Source of the DNA: Pseudohongiella sp. | GTDB taxonomy: Bacteria; Pseudomonadota; Gammaproteobacteria; Pseudomonadales; Pseudohongiellaceae | Assembly: GCA_013204155.1 (NCBI GenBank) | Contig: JABMOK010000031.1 | Coordinates: 1-40,714, forward strand | Direction of reading: 5' to 3' | Length of the DNA: 40,714 nt | Shown here: positions 15,836-25,053 of the stretch, one piece after another | Position numbering within the stretch: the stretch's first letter is position 1 | How the letters are laid out: the number at the start of each line of letters is the position of its first letter | Translations under genes and position numbers: made by a program | Notes under the pieces: model-generated | The model's database searches: none | What the model was told of the DNA's origin: nothing | What the model saw: the letters and a program-made list of their open reading frames with translations, nothing else

Positions 15836-17362
15836 TTATATGGATTGCTCAGCCAGTGCCTGCTCGCTTAACTGTTCATCGGTTAATGCTTCTTTAATTG
15901 GCAGCGGCGCAATTTTGAAATTCAGGAAACCGTAGATAACCGCAACAATCGGGCAGATCAGATTAAAGAAGCAGTAGGGAAGATAGGCAAAGGTGGCTAC
16001 GCCCAGCGTGCCACTCATATACGCTCCACAGGTGTTCCAGGGTACAAGCGGCGAAGTCAACGTGCCGGCGTCCTCAAGCGTGCGAGAGAGATTTTTCGCA
16101 TCCAGATTTCGGTTTTGATATTCCAGTTTGTACATTCGCCCTGGTAAAACTATCGATATATATTGGTCAGAAGTAATAATGTTCGCACCTATGCAGGTAA
16201 GGACAGTGGTTGCGATAAGGCTTCCGGTACTATGCACGAAAGACAAGGCATAGTTCACCAGGCATTGCAGCAAGCCGGTATGATCCATTACGGCGCCGAA
16301 TACCATGGCGCATAAAATTAACCAGACGGTGTTCAGCATTGAGCTCATGCCACCACGGGTCATTAAATCATCCAGAGTTACATTCCCGCTCTGTAGAACA
16401 TAGCCGTCAAACAAAGTTTGCCATATGCCTTTGAATAGCCCTAACGCCACATTGGGTGTGTCTCCCGCCAGATTCAGTACAGCCGGCCGTTGAAATAGCA
16501 ACGCAAGAACGGCGCCGATGAGGGCGCCGGTAAGAATGGTTGGAACCGGAGGAAGCTTCTTTTGAGCCATCACTAACAAGGCGGCAACAGGCAATAACAT
16601 GAGAGGATTGATGGTGAAATTGTCATTGATTAGCTGCATGGTTATCGCGAGATCACTCGCGCGGCTATTGGTATCTATGTTTAGTCCAATCAAGGCATAC
16701 AATAAGAGTGCAATAAATATGCTTGGCAGTGTGGTCCATACCATATGACCAATATGAGAAAATAAGTCGGTGCCCGCGACCGCTGGCGCAAGATTAGTAG
16801 TCTCTGACAGCGGTGACATCTTGTCGCCAAAATAGGCGCCGGAAATTATTGCGCCGGCGGTAATTTCCAATGACAGCCCCAGGCCGGCGGCGGCTCCAAT
16901 CAAGGCGATCCCCACCGTGCCGGCAACAGTCCAGGAACTACCTATGCTCAACGCGATAAGGCCGCAAATAAGACAGCTTGCCGCGTAGAAAATCGCCGGG
17001 TCGAGAATTTTCAGACTATAGTAAATCATTGTTGGCACGGTACCGGACAGAATCCAGCTACCGATTAACAGGCCTACACTAAACAAGATGAAAATCGGCT
17101 TCAGTGCAACAGTGACGCCCGAGATTATATTTTCCTCGATTTGCTGCCAGGTTTGTCCGTTTCTCCAGCCAATTATCGAGGCAACGATGGCGCCGACACA
17201 GAGGGCAATCTGATTAGCGCCAGAACTGGCATCTTCGCCAAACAGGTAAACTGAAAAGGAAAGCAGGCAGATCAACACGAATACGGGAATCAGGGCCTGT
17301 AATACTGAAGGTGTTGTTGGCAAAACAGAGGGTTCAGTGCCCGAATGCCGTGATGGTTGCAT
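15836..17362 (-). CDS. nhaC: NhaC-family Na+/H+ antiporter
   Basis: 508 residues with about 12 transmembrane helices. The phrase ALSIGSSWTVAGTVGIALIG and the motif GAYFGDKMSPLSETTNLAP (about residues 176-194) are the hallmark of NhaC proteins, with charged residues inside the membrane suited to Na+/H+ exchange. It exports sodium at the expense of the proton gradient, useful in saline habitats. A close relative could be a malate/lactate antiporter (MleN type), so the cargo is not certain. Single gene, minus strand, with a 263-bp divergent spacer to proA. Confidence 0.88.
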   Translation of the reverse strand: MQPSRHSGTEPSVLPTTPSVLQALIPVFVLICLLSFSVYLFGEDASSGANQIALCVGAIVASIIGWRNGQTWQQIEENIISGVTVALKPIFILFSVGLLIGSWILSGTVPTMIYYSLKILDPAIFYAASCLICGLIALSIGSSWTVAGTVGIALIGAAAGLGLSLEITAGAIISGAYFGDKMSPLSETTNLAPAVAGTDLFSHIGHMVWTTLPSIFIALLLYALIGLNIDTNSRASDLAITMQLINDNFTINPLMLLPVAALLVMAQKKLPPVPTILTGALIGAVLALLFQRPAVLNLAGDTPNVALGLFKGIWQTLFDGYVLQSGNVTLDDLMTRGGMSSMLNTVWLILCAMVFGAVMDHTGLLQCLVNYALSFVHSTGSLIATTVLTCIGANIITSDQYISIVLPGRMYKLEYQNRNLDAKNLSRTLEDAGTLTSPLVPWNTCGAYMSGTLGVATFAYLPYCFFNLICPIVAVIYGFLNFKIAPLPIKEALTDEQLSEQALAEQSI

Positions 17363-17491
17363 ACATAATCGCCTGTGATTCAGCTTGCAGCATAAAGGCT
17401 AGAGCCGCTCTGTGTCTATGACTCGCCCCTGCAGGATAACCGCTGCTTCTACTGCCGTCTGGGGAATGCCTCGTTTCCAGCGGATTTGGGT

Positions 17492-17497
17492 TATAAT
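17492..17497 (+). promoter_or_regulatory. Candidate -10 element upstream of proA
   Basis: A perfect TATAAT lies 129 bp before the proA start in the divergent nhaC-proA spacer. No good -35 hexamer is present at 16-18 bp, so this is tentative. Confidence 0.35.
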
Positions 17498-17625
17498 CGA
17501 CCTTTTTCTCCCATAGAATCGTTTTTTGGCGAGCAGGTGTTGAGGGCTCGTAGCTCAGCAAGTGGGTTAATTCCTGTAATTGAAGATTTAGATTTGGCCA
17601 AAGCGGTGTAGGCAGTGACGGAAAA

Positions 17626-18885
17626 ATGATAGATATCGAAACTTATATGCTCGACCTGGGGCGTCAGGCGAGGGCGGCCTCTCATGAGATTGCCCGGGCA
17701 ACAACGGCGCAGAAAAACGGCGCTTTGCTGGCTATTGCCGATGCCATCGATGCTGCCCGGGAAGTGCTGCTGGCTGCCAATCTAGAGGATCTGCAAGCGG
17801 CTAAGGCGAAGAATCTGCAGCCAGCGCTAATCGATCGCCTGGAACTGAACCAGGATCGAATCGACGGCATGATCGAAGGTCTGCGGCAGGTTGCCGCGCT
17901 GGATGATCCGGTGGGCGCAATATCTGACTTGAAATACCGACCCAGTGGTATTCAGGTTGGCAAGATGCGAGTTCCGCTAGGCGTCATCGGTATTATTTAT
18001 GAGTCCCGCCCCAACGTAACCTGTGAAGCGGCCAGTCTGTGCCTTAAGTCAGGCAATGCGACTATCCTCAGGGGAGGCTCGGAAGCGATTCACTCGAATC
18101 AGGCGATTGCCGCCTGTGTTACCGAGGGTCTGGAAAAGGCCGGCTTGAACAAACATGTAGTACAGGTTCTGGATAGACCGGATCGCGACGCGGTCGGCAA
18201 GCTTATTACCATGTCTGAATATGTCGATGTGATCATTCCTCGTGGCGGCAAGGGGCTGATTGAAAGAATTAGCGCAGACGCCAAAGTGCCGGTGATTAAA
18301 CATCTCGACGGCAATTGCCATCTGTATATTGATGATAAGGCCGACGTGGATAAGTCAATTGCGGTCGCCGTAAACGCCAAGACTCAGCGCTACGGTACCT
18401 GCTGCACGCTCGAATCCCTGCTGGTTGCCGAAGCGATTGCCGACAAAGTGTTGCCTGGCTTGTTGCAGAAACTTCTCGATTGCGGCGTTGAACTCAGGGG
18501 TTGCGAGAAAACCAGGAGTTTCTCCGATGCGGTTATTCCGGCTACCGAGGCAGATTGGGAAACGGAATATCTGGCACCGATACTATCGATTAAAATTGTT
18601 GCCGGCCTGGATGAAGCGATAGCGCACATCAACCAATACAGCTCACAGCATACCGAGTCCATTATGACCGAAGACCTTCACGCGGCTCAGCGCTTTCTGC
18701 GGGAAGTAGACTCGAGCTCGGTTATGGTGAATACATCGACCCGATTCGCTGATGGCTTCGAATATGGTTTAGGTGCGGAAATTGGCATTTCAACGGATAA
18801 ATTACATGCACGTGGACCGGTAGGGCTGGAAGGCTTAACTTCACAGAAATTCATCGTTCTGGGAGACGGTCACATCCGAGTATGA
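17626..18885 (+). CDS. proA: Gamma-glutamyl phosphate reductase
   Basis: 419 residues; NADPH-dependent reduction of gamma-glutamyl phosphate in proline synthesis. It is an aldehyde-dehydrogenase-fold enzyme with the catalytic Cys in [14 protein letters not shown] and further family phrases [14 protein letters not shown] and [20 protein letters not shown]. The ATG at 17626 gives an N-terminus aligned with Pseudomonas ProA. The last bases overlap the nadD start (ATGA), so translation is coupled. First gene of the envelope/lipoate block. Confidence 0.96.
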   Translation: MIDIETYMLDLGRQARAASHEIARATTAQKNGALLAIADAIDAAREVLLAANLEDLQAAKAKNLQPALIDRLELNQDRIDGMIEGLRQVAALDDPVGAISDLKYRPSGIQVGKMRVPLGVIGIIYESRPNVTCEAASLCLKSGNATILRGGSEAIHSNQAIAACVTEGLEKAGLNKHVVQVLDRPDRDAVGKLITMSEYVDVIIPRGGKGLIERISADAKVPVIKHLDGNCHLYIDDKADVDKSIAVAVNAKTQRYGTCCTLESLLVAEAIADKVLPGLLQKLLDCGVELRGCEKTRSFSDAVIPATEADWETEYLAPILSIKIVAGLDEAIAHINQYSSQHTESIMTEDLHAAQRFLREVDSSSVMVNTSTRFADGFEYGLGAEIGISTDKLHARGPVGLEGLTSQKFIVLGDGHIRV

Positions 18886-19523
18886 GTTCACGATTAGCGG
18901 TGTTAGGAGGGATGTTTGACCCGGTTCATAACGGGCATATCGAAGCGGCTCATTATGCCTTGCGCAAGTTAGGCATAAATCGCTTAAAGATGATCCCCTG
19001 TCATATTCCTAACCCCAAGCACAAACCGTCTGCTAACACCGGTGCGAATCATCGCCTGGCAATGCTCAACCTGGCGGTAGCTGATGAGGAGCAAATTGAA
19101 GTTGATCCAATAGAAATAAATCGCGCTGGCGTGTCCTATACCATCGACACCCTCATAGCGCTTAAGCCACTGGCAGATTCAGTGGTATTCGTACTCGGCG
19201 TTGATTCGTTTAATAGCCTGCCCCAGTGGCATCGCTGGGCCGAGCTACTGGACTTGTGTCATTTTCTGGTGCTGGCGAGGCCGGGTTCGGCGATTTCCCA
19301 GAGCACGGGAGAACTACTCGCTATTGAACAAAGATTGGTGCAGACCGCTCAGCAGATGTTTAGCGGTGAAAGTGGAAAAATTATTTACGCAGAAGATTTC
19401 AAACTCGACATTTCTTCGACCTCCCTAAGGGCGAAGCTGGCAGCAAGTGCAGATGTTGCGGGGCAATTGAACGCGCAGGTTTTTAGCTACATAAAACAAA
19501 ACCATCTCTATGGTTTGAGATGA
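18882..19523 (+). CDS. nadD: Nicotinate-nucleotide adenylyltransferase
   Basis: 213 residues; transfers AMP from ATP to nicotinate mononucleotide in NAD synthesis. The nucleotidyltransferase motif [15 protein letters not shown] (HxGH) is near the N-terminus and [10 protein letters not shown] near the C-terminus. The start overlaps the proA stop by 4 bp. rsfS follows, as in many proteobacteria. Confidence 0.95.
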   Translation: MSSRLAVLGGMFDPVHNGHIEAAHYALRKLGINRLKMIPCHIPNPKHKPSANTGANHRLAMLNLAVADEEQIEVDPIEINRAGVSYTIDTLIALKPLADSVVFVLGVDSFNSLPQWHRWAELLDLCHFLVLARPGSAISQSTGELLAIEQRLVQTAQQMFSGESGKIIYAEDFKLDISSTSLRAKLAASADVAGQLNAQVFSYIKQNHLYGLR

Positions 19524-19557
19524 TCTCAGCTTGGATTAAATTAAAAGAAGGTGTCGA

Positions 19558-19923
19558 TTGAACAGTAAAAGATTATCAAAATTAGTGGTTACAGCCCTGG
19601 AGGATATGAAGGGTCAGTCAATTCGTTGTATCAATGTAGAGAAATTAACCTCAATAACGGATTACATGGTAATAGCAACGGGCACTTCAAGCACCCATGT
19701 TAAAGCCCTCGGCGATGCGGTGAACAAGGCCGTTAAGGATGCCGGTGAGCCTGTGGTCGGGATGGAAGGAAGACTGCAGTCCGAATGGGTGTTGGTAGAC
19801 CTGGGTGATGTCGTGGTACACCTCATGGCGGCACCCATGCGGGAGCTGTACAATCTTGAGGAGCTATGGAATTTTAAGACCCTGTCAGAGAAGGAAGCCG
19901 AGGCGGGAAATCCTGATTCGTGA
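19558..19923 (+). CDS. rsfS: Ribosomal silencing factor RsfS
   Basis: 121 residues; binds ribosomal protein L14 and prevents subunit joining when nutrients are short. Typical phrases are DYMVIATGTSSTHVKALGDAV and GRLQSEWVLVDLGDVVVHLM. The start is a TTG preceded by agaagg about 7 nt upstream; no in-frame ATG is available before the conserved region. The stop overlaps the GTG start of rlmH. Confidence 0.94.
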   Translation: MNSKRLSKLVVTALEDMKGQSIRCINVEKLTSITDYMVIATGTSSTHVKALGDAVNKAVKDAGEPVVGMEGRLQSEWVLVDLGDVVVHLMAAPMRELYNLEELWNFKTLSEKEAEAGNPDS

Positions 19924-20390
19924 AAGTGAGCTTGTTTTGCGTGGGTACCAAGATGCCAGCCTGGGTGCAGCAGGGAGTTGCCGAATACGAGAAGAGAATT
20001 GTGGTTGATTTGGGCTTCTCGATTGTGGAAGTAGCGCTGGCCCATCGCAGTAAAACCGCAAACATTGAACAGTGTATTAAAAAAGAAGGCGATGCATTGC
20101 TGGCCGCGGTACCTGAAGATGATTATCTGGTGGCTTTGGATGTGGCGGGCAAGCCTTTCGATACAGAAACCCTGGCGCAAAGAATTAGTGATTTTCGACA
20201 AGTTGGACAAAACCTCAGTTTATTGGTCGGGGGCCCCGATGGGCTCAGCAGGGAATGTCTGCAGCGGGCGGCACAGAGTTGGTCTCTGTCGGCGCTGACG
20301 CTACCGCATCCCCTGGTAAGAATCCTGTTAACGGAGCAGCTTTACCGGGCATCCAGTATTTTGAAGGGCCATCCCTATCATCGAAGTTAA
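19920..20390 (+). CDS. rlmH: 23S rRNA (pseudouridine1915-N3)-methyltransferase
   Basis: 156 residues; a SPOUT-class methyltransferase acting on 23S rRNA helix 69 in assembled 70S ribosomes. The knot region shows LLVGGPDGLS and the C-terminus RILLTEQLYRASSILKGHPYHR, both diagnostic. The GTG start overlaps the rsfS stop by 4 bp. It is followed not directly by mrdA but by a 362-bp spacer with a MITE-like element. Confidence 0.96.
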   Translation: MKVSLFCVGTKMPAWVQQGVAEYEKRIVVDLGFSIVEVALAHRSKTANIEQCIKKEGDALLAAVPEDDYLVALDVAGKPFDTETLAQRISDFRQVGQNLSLLVGGPDGLSRECLQRAAQSWSLSALTLPHPLVRILLTEQLYRASSILKGHPYHRS

Positions 20391-20752
20391 ATCGCCCCGG
20401 CGTGCTAGCAGGCTGTTGAAAAACTCACAGCCGGCACAATACGGCGTTAAAATTTGGCTCAAAATGCTCATTTACTACGTGTAAACTCCGCTTTTTCGCC
20501 AAATCTTGCCTTGTCTTGCACTCGTCTGAGAGCTTTTCAACAACCTGCTAAATTCGCCGGCTTTGCCGCTAAAATGTCGATTCAGACCCTGCGAATGTGC
20601 TTCAATGAGGATTAAACCTGGGTCACAGGATTAACAGAAAAACCCGATTAAACTATTTAACCGGAAAATTGTCCAAACTCTGTGGAGAATCGGCTTCAGC
20701 GTACTTTCCGCTTGCCGATTACCCTACTGGCACTTAAGGATGTTGGAATAGT
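20391..20752. other. rlmH-mrdA spacer
   Basis: 362 bp without a gene. The left half is the MITE-like element (20406-20550). The right half holds a hairpin close to mrdA: atcggc (20689-20694) with gccgat (20714-20719), with agcg/cgct pairing inside. No promoter can be named with confidence, although mrdA probably needs one here. Confidence 0.6.
20406..20550. mobile_element. MITE-like element (145 bp, 20-bp terminal inverted repeats)
   Basis: The left end tagcaggctgttgaaaaact (20406-20425) and the reverse complement of the right end (20531-20550) agree at 18 of 20 positions. Ends starting in TA fit a TA target duplication of the IS630/mariner kind. The interior has nested pairing: atttggc (20452-20458) with gccaaat (20498-20504), and tttac (20471-20475) with gtaaa (20481-20485). 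No coding capacity. I recall similar tgttgaaaa-ended palindromic repeats in other gammaproteobacterial genomes. Only one copy lies in the window. Confidence 0.75.
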
Positions 20753-22732
20753 ATGGCTGGGAAATGGCAACTTAAAGATCATGAGGCAGAACAGCGGTTA
20801 TTTAGCCGCCGTCTCGCGGTGGCAGGCGTCTTGGTAATCCTGCTTTTCTCCGCGTTGATCTTCAAGCTGGTTAATTTGCAGATTTCCCAAATCGACTATT
20901 TCTCTGCTCGCTCTGATGGCAATCGCCTGCATTCACAATATGTGTCTCCGGCACGGGGATTGATTTTTGATCGCAATGGTGAGCTGCTGGCTGACAATCA
21001 GCCAATCTTTAACTTGAACGTGGTGCGAGAACAAGTTGAAGATATGGATACAACCCTGAAATTTCTCAGCACGCTTATCAGCTTAACTGATGAAGATATC
21101 GAGCAATTTGACACTCGGTTGCGGCGTAACCGAGTGCCGTTCTCTTCGGTGCCATTGCGCTATGTATTAACCGAGGAAGAAAGATCAAGAATTGCCGTTA
21201 ATAGCCATAAATTGTCAGGCATCATTATCGAACCAGAATTTGTTCGACATTATCCCCTTGCCGAGTTAACGGCCCATTCTGTTGGTTATGTCTCCGAAAT
21301 AAATCGTGAGGAACTGGACTCACTTAGCGAGGCTGAACGCGAAAATTACGGGGGCACTAACCACATTGGAAAGACCGGAATTGAGAGAACTTACGAAGAC
21401 CTGCTGCATGGAAATGTGGGCTATGAAATAGCCGAGAAGAATAACCGTGGCCAGGTTATGCGGACACTTAATCGCACGGATCCAATTGCCGGCAAAAATA
21501 TAACCTTGCATTTAGATAGCCAATTACAGATTGCGGCGGAGAGAGCTCTGGGCGATTTTCGCGGGGCAATCGTTGCGATAGAGCCATCGACCGGTGGTAT
21601 TTTGGCGATGGTAAGTAAGCCGGGATTCGATCCTAATCTTTTCGTTACCGGTATTAGCAGTAAAGACTATAGCGTGTTGGTGACTGATGAAATAAATACA
21701 CCACTATTTGATAGAACGACAAATCCCTACCCCCCAGGCTCGACCGTAAAACCCTTTCTGGGATTAGGTGGCTTGCAAACAGGATTAGTAGATTACGATT
21801 TCACCATTGAAGATCCTGGCTATTTCCGGCTACCGGGAGTCAGCTATCGATGGGGTGACTATACCTTGCGTACGGCAGCCCGTGGCGGACACGGACATAC
21901 AGACCTGCAGAAAGCCATCTTTCAGTCCTGCGATACCTTTTTTTACGATCTGGGTAATCGCATGGGTATCGATACCATGCATGAGTTTATGTCGCTGTTT
22001 GGCTTTGGACAAAATTTCGCGCTGGATATAGCTTATGCAAGAACAGGTGTGCTTCCTTCACGGGACTGGAAAAGAGCCAGCCGAGGCGAGCCCTGGTATC
22101 CGGGGGACACGATTAATTCATCAATAGGGCAGGGTTTTATGTGGGCGACGCCACTGCAGCTTGCCACCGCAGTGGCTATTATCGCGAACGAGGGTAAGGC
22201 GGTGCAGCCCAGAATGTTGAAGGAAGTGGAGGGAGAGCCGTTTCAGCCCATCATCGAAAACCCTGTCCCCGATATTGTATTGAATGACCCCGACTATTGG
22301 CGTTATATGGAAGAGGCGATGACTATGGTTGTACATCGACCATTCAACAATGACCAGTTCAGGGATTATGGTACCGCGTATGAGGCAATTGCCCAGGCGG
22401 ATCGTGACATGCCATACAAGATGGCAGGGAAGTCCGGCTCAGCTCAAGTGGTAGGAATTAGTCAGGACATATCGCAGAATACAGATATTATTCTTTCTGA
22501 TCTGAATAAAGACCACGGTTTATTTATTTCATTTGCACCGGCAGAAAATCCACACATTGAACCACAAATAGCGGTCGCGGTTTTCGTTGAAAATGGCGAA
22601 CACGGCAGTAGTGTTGCTGGACCAATCGCCAAACAGATTATCGATGCCTATTTACTGGACATCCTACAGATAGACTTTGCTGCACTGGAAGGGGCAGAAG
22701 GCAGTCCCCTGGTATCCCAGATCGATGAATAA
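20753..22732 (+). CDS. mrdA: Penicillin-binding protein 2 (elongasome transpeptidase)
   Basis: 659 residues; class B PBP that cross-links peptidoglycan during cell elongation together with RodA and MreB. One N-terminal membrane segment (about residues 22-44) is followed by a pedestal domain with SPARGLIFDRNGELLADNQ. The transpeptidase domain has STVK with S330 as the nucleophile (the same number as in E. coli as I recall), SCD in FQSCDTFFYDLG, and KSGSAQV as the third motif, with Ser for the common Thr of KTGTA. The hydrophilic C-terminus overlaps the rodA start by 8 bp. Confidence 0.96.
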   Translation: MAGKWQLKDHEAEQRLFSRRLAVAGVLVILLFSALIFKLVNLQISQIDYFSARSDGNRLHSQYVSPARGLIFDRNGELLADNQPIFNLNVVREQVEDMDTTLKFLSTLISLTDEDIEQFDTRLRRNRVPFSSVPLRYVLTEEERSRIAVNSHKLSGIIIEPEFVRHYPLAELTAHSVGYVSEINREELDSLSEAERENYGGTNHIGKTGIERTYEDLLHGNVGYEIAEKNNRGQVMRTLNRTDPIAGKNITLHLDSQLQIAAERALGDFRGAIVAIEPSTGGILAMVSKPGFDPNLFVTGISSKDYSVLVTDEINTPLFDRTTNPYPPGSTVKPFLGLGGLQTGLVDYDFTIEDPGYFRLPGVSYRWGDYTLRTAARGGHGHTDLQKAIFQSCDTFFYDLGNRMGIDTMHEFMSLFGFGQNFALDIAYARTGVLPSRDWKRASRGEPWYPGDTINSSIGQGFMWATPLQLATAVAIIANEGKAVQPRMLKEVEGEPFQPIIENPVPDIVLNDPDYWRYMEEAMTMVVHRPFNNDQFRDYGTAYEAIAQADRDMPYKMAGKSGSAQVVGISQDISQNTDIILSDLNKDHGLFISFAPAENPHIEPQIAVAVFVENGEHGSSVAGPIAKQIIDAYLLDILQIDFAALEGAEGSPLVSQIDE

Positions 22733-23873
22733 TCAGGACTTCATACGCCAGTCTGGTGGACTGGGTTCCTCTACTGATAATTTGAAATCCATTTGGCGAG
22801 TTATTCACATCGATCCGCCGTTGCTGGTTGGCATTTCAATAATCTGTTGTTTTGGTCTCTTCGTTTTGTTCAGTGCCAGCGGTGGTGATACCGCCGTGGT
22901 GCAGAGGCAGGCGCTGACCATGGTGGTTGGACTGGTTGTCATGTTTACGGTGGCACAGTTCAATATATATTTTTTCCGTCGCTGGGCAGCCACGATGTAT
23001 GCGGCGGGATTAGCGGTATTGTGTTTGGTGCTATTTATCGGGGTCGAAGCCAATGGCGCTAAAAGTTGGCTGGATTTACCCGGCCTGCCAAGTTTTCAAC
23101 CCTCGGAACTGATGAAATTTATCGTGCCGATGCTAATGGCCTGGTATTTGGCGGGCCGCCCTCTGCCTCCGCGATTTAAACATCTATTCTGGTCAGCCAT
23201 TATGATTTTGCTGCCTGCAGCATTGATCATAATTCAAAACGACACGGGCACGGCAATAATGGTCGTCATGTCGGGCCTGTTTGTGGTGCTGCTGGCAGGG
23301 ATACGTTGGCGCATAGTCATTGCCGGTTTCATCGCCTTACTTTTGGCCTCTCCTGCCTGGTATATTTTTCTTGCCCAGGATCATCAAAAGAATCGCATTC
23401 TTACTTTCTTGGATCCTTACCGGGATCCTACCGGTGCCGGCTACAATATCATCCAGTCGCAGATCGCGATTGGCTCCGGTGGAATTTATGGAAAAGGCTG
23501 GACAGAGGGAGCCCAATCCCATCTGGATTTCATTCCGGAAAGTAATACCGATTTTATCCTGGCGGTACTCGGCGAAGAGTTCGGTTTATTAGGGATACTT
23601 TTTCTAATTGCTTTGTATTTATTCGTTCTGGTCAGGGGTGGCTATATCGCGATGTCGGCAAATGACATGTTCAGTCGATTGCTGGCAGGAAGTATTACCC
23701 TGACTTTTTTCTTCTATGTTTTCGTCAATATGGCGATGGTCTCCGGATTATTGCCGGTAATTGGCTTGCCTCTGCCCTTGATGAGCCGCGGAGGAACCTC
23801 GGTGGTCACGCTTTTTATCGGTTTCGGTTTATTAATGTCCATACAGACTCATGGGCAAACTAAAATCACTTAA
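22725..23873 (+). CDS. rodA: Rod-shape peptidoglycan glycosyltransferase RodA
   Basis: 382 residues, SEDS family, about 10 transmembrane helices. It polymerises lipid II into glycan strands in complex with PBP2. Motifs: NGAKSWLDLPGLPSFQPSEL, a periplasmic loop with PESNTDFILAVLGEEFG, and MSRGGTSVV near the end. The start at 22725 overlaps the mrdA stop by 8 bp, so the two proteins are translationally coupled. A longer in-frame start (22677) lies inside mrdA and is unlikely. No mltB follows, unlike in Pseudomonas. Confidence 0.95.
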   Translation: MNNQDFIRQSGGLGSSTDNLKSIWRVIHIDPPLLVGISIICCFGLFVLFSASGGDTAVVQRQALTMVVGLVVMFTVAQFNIYFFRRWAATMYAAGLAVLCLVLFIGVEANGAKSWLDLPGLPSFQPSELMKFIVPMLMAWYLAGRPLPPRFKHLFWSAIMILLPAALIIIQNDTGTAIMVVMSGLFVVLLAGIRWRIVIAGFIALLLASPAWYIFLAQDHQKNRILTFLDPYRDPTGAGYNIIQSQIAIGSGGIYGKGWTEGAQSHLDFIPESNTDFILAVLGEEFGLLGILFLIALYLFVLVRGGYIAMSANDMFSRLLAGSITLTFFFYVFVNMAMVSGLLPVIGLPLPLMSRGGTSVVTLFIGFGLLMSIQTHGQTKIT

Positions 23874-24089
23874 CTTCTTGATAATTAACAAGTTAGTTAG
23901 GATATCTTGAATCATCCGGATGCGGATTCGAAATTATCTGGCGCCGTTTCTCGCGGCAAAACTCGAGAGCGTTAAAATAATTCTCAAATTGGACGCTATT
24001 GTTCAGGGGACTCCAACTTTCAGTGGCGCTCCAGGCTCAAGCACAGAGTGAGTCCGGATTGCTCGAATTGCTTTTGCACGTGGTGAAAA

Positions 24090-24959
24090 ATGAACCAAAT
24101 AATTATTAAAAGTCTGATTTCGAGTTTAGGCTTGTCCTTACTGGCCGCTTGTAGCAATGCACCTGCGCCATCAAGCGCAAGCAATAGTCGATATAGCATT
24201 CATCAGGACAGAGCGCCTACGCGAACGCTTAACATTTCTACCATTCCGGAAGTAATCCCTGAGTCTCTTAATCGCACGATGGCTGGAAATAAAAGCCCCT
24301 ATACCGTGTTAGGCAAGAGTTACCGTGTGCTTACTACTGAAGAGGGATACAGTGAGAGAGGAGTCGCTTCCTGGTATGGCGAAAAATTTCATGGCCACAA
24401 GACATCCAACGGTGAAGTTTTTGATATGTATCTGGCGTCTGCCGCGCACAAGTCATTGCCTATTCCAAGTTTTCTTCGGGTAACAAACCTGGACAATAAT
24501 CGAAGTATTATTGTGCGGGTAAATGATCGCGGCCCATTTCATGGCGATCGCATTATTGATTTGTCCTATGCCGCCGCGATGAAATTGGGTTATGCGGATC
24601 GAGGCACCGCGAGGGTTCAACTGGATGCGGTGACTGTTTCCGCTGCTCGGCAGGACAGGCATATTAGTCAGGCCGCCCCGCTTAACAGCGAAAGCCTTAG
24701 TGTGAGTCTCGCCGGCGGTAACAAGTATTTGCAAGTGGGTGCATTCCTTGAATTGAGTGCGGCACGCGAGGTTTCGAATCAAGTGGAAAAAATGACCAAT
24801 GTACCGGTGGTTATCTTGTCGGTAAACACCGCGGATAATCGATTGATACATCGAGTCAGAGTGGGTCCGATTTCCGACCCAGGTGAAATTCGGCACATTA
24901 CTCGAAGTGTAGTTGCCGCTAACCTGGGAAGTCCGTACACTGTGACCGATACTGATTAG
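24090..24959 (+). CDS. rlpA: Septal-ring lytic transglycosylase lipoprotein RlpA
   Basis: 289 residues. A lipoprotein signal with lipobox LLAAC puts the acylated Cys at residue 21. The double-psi beta-barrel domain follows with GVASWYGEKFHGHKTSNGE, AHKSLPIPS and VNDRGPFHGDR, then a C-terminal SPOR domain (YLQVGAFLELSAAREV...) that binds denuded glycan at the septum. In P. aeruginosa RlpA cleaves such strands. Its ribosome binding site is weak. Likely outer-membrane anchored; in an operon with dacA or close to it (94-bp gap). Confidence 0.94.
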   Translation: MNQIIIKSLISSLGLSLLAACSNAPAPSSASNSRYSIHQDRAPTRTLNISTIPEVIPESLNRTMAGNKSPYTVLGKSYRVLTTEEGYSERGVASWYGEKFHGHKTSNGEVFDMYLASAAHKSLPIPSFLRVTNLDNNRSIIVRVNDRGPFHGDRIIDLSYAAAMKLGYADRGTARVQLDAVTVSAARQDRHISQAAPLNSESLSVSLAGGNKYLQVGAFLELSAAREVSNQVEKMTNVPVVILSVNTADNRLIHRVRVGPISDPGEIRHITRSVVAANLGSPYTVTDTD

Positions 24960-25053
24960 TCATTAACTGGCGCCGGTATCTACGACTCTTATCTCTATTC
25001 GATTCGTCACTTCTCATTTAACGAACACCTATTAATTCTAGACGGATTTCTTT

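Noticed and set aside
17544..17580. tRNA-like phrase gggctcgtagctcagca upstream of proA
   Set aside because: It resembles the 5' acceptor and D-arm of a tRNA, but there is no matching gagc, anticodon arm, T-arm or 3' acceptor; probably chance or at most a fragment.
19662..20210. 182-codon minus-strand frame over rsfS/rlmH
   Set aside because: Antisense of two overlapping, well-recognised genes.
24961..25053. Promoter for dacA
   Set aside because: AT-rich, but no -10/-35 pair with proper spacing could be defended.
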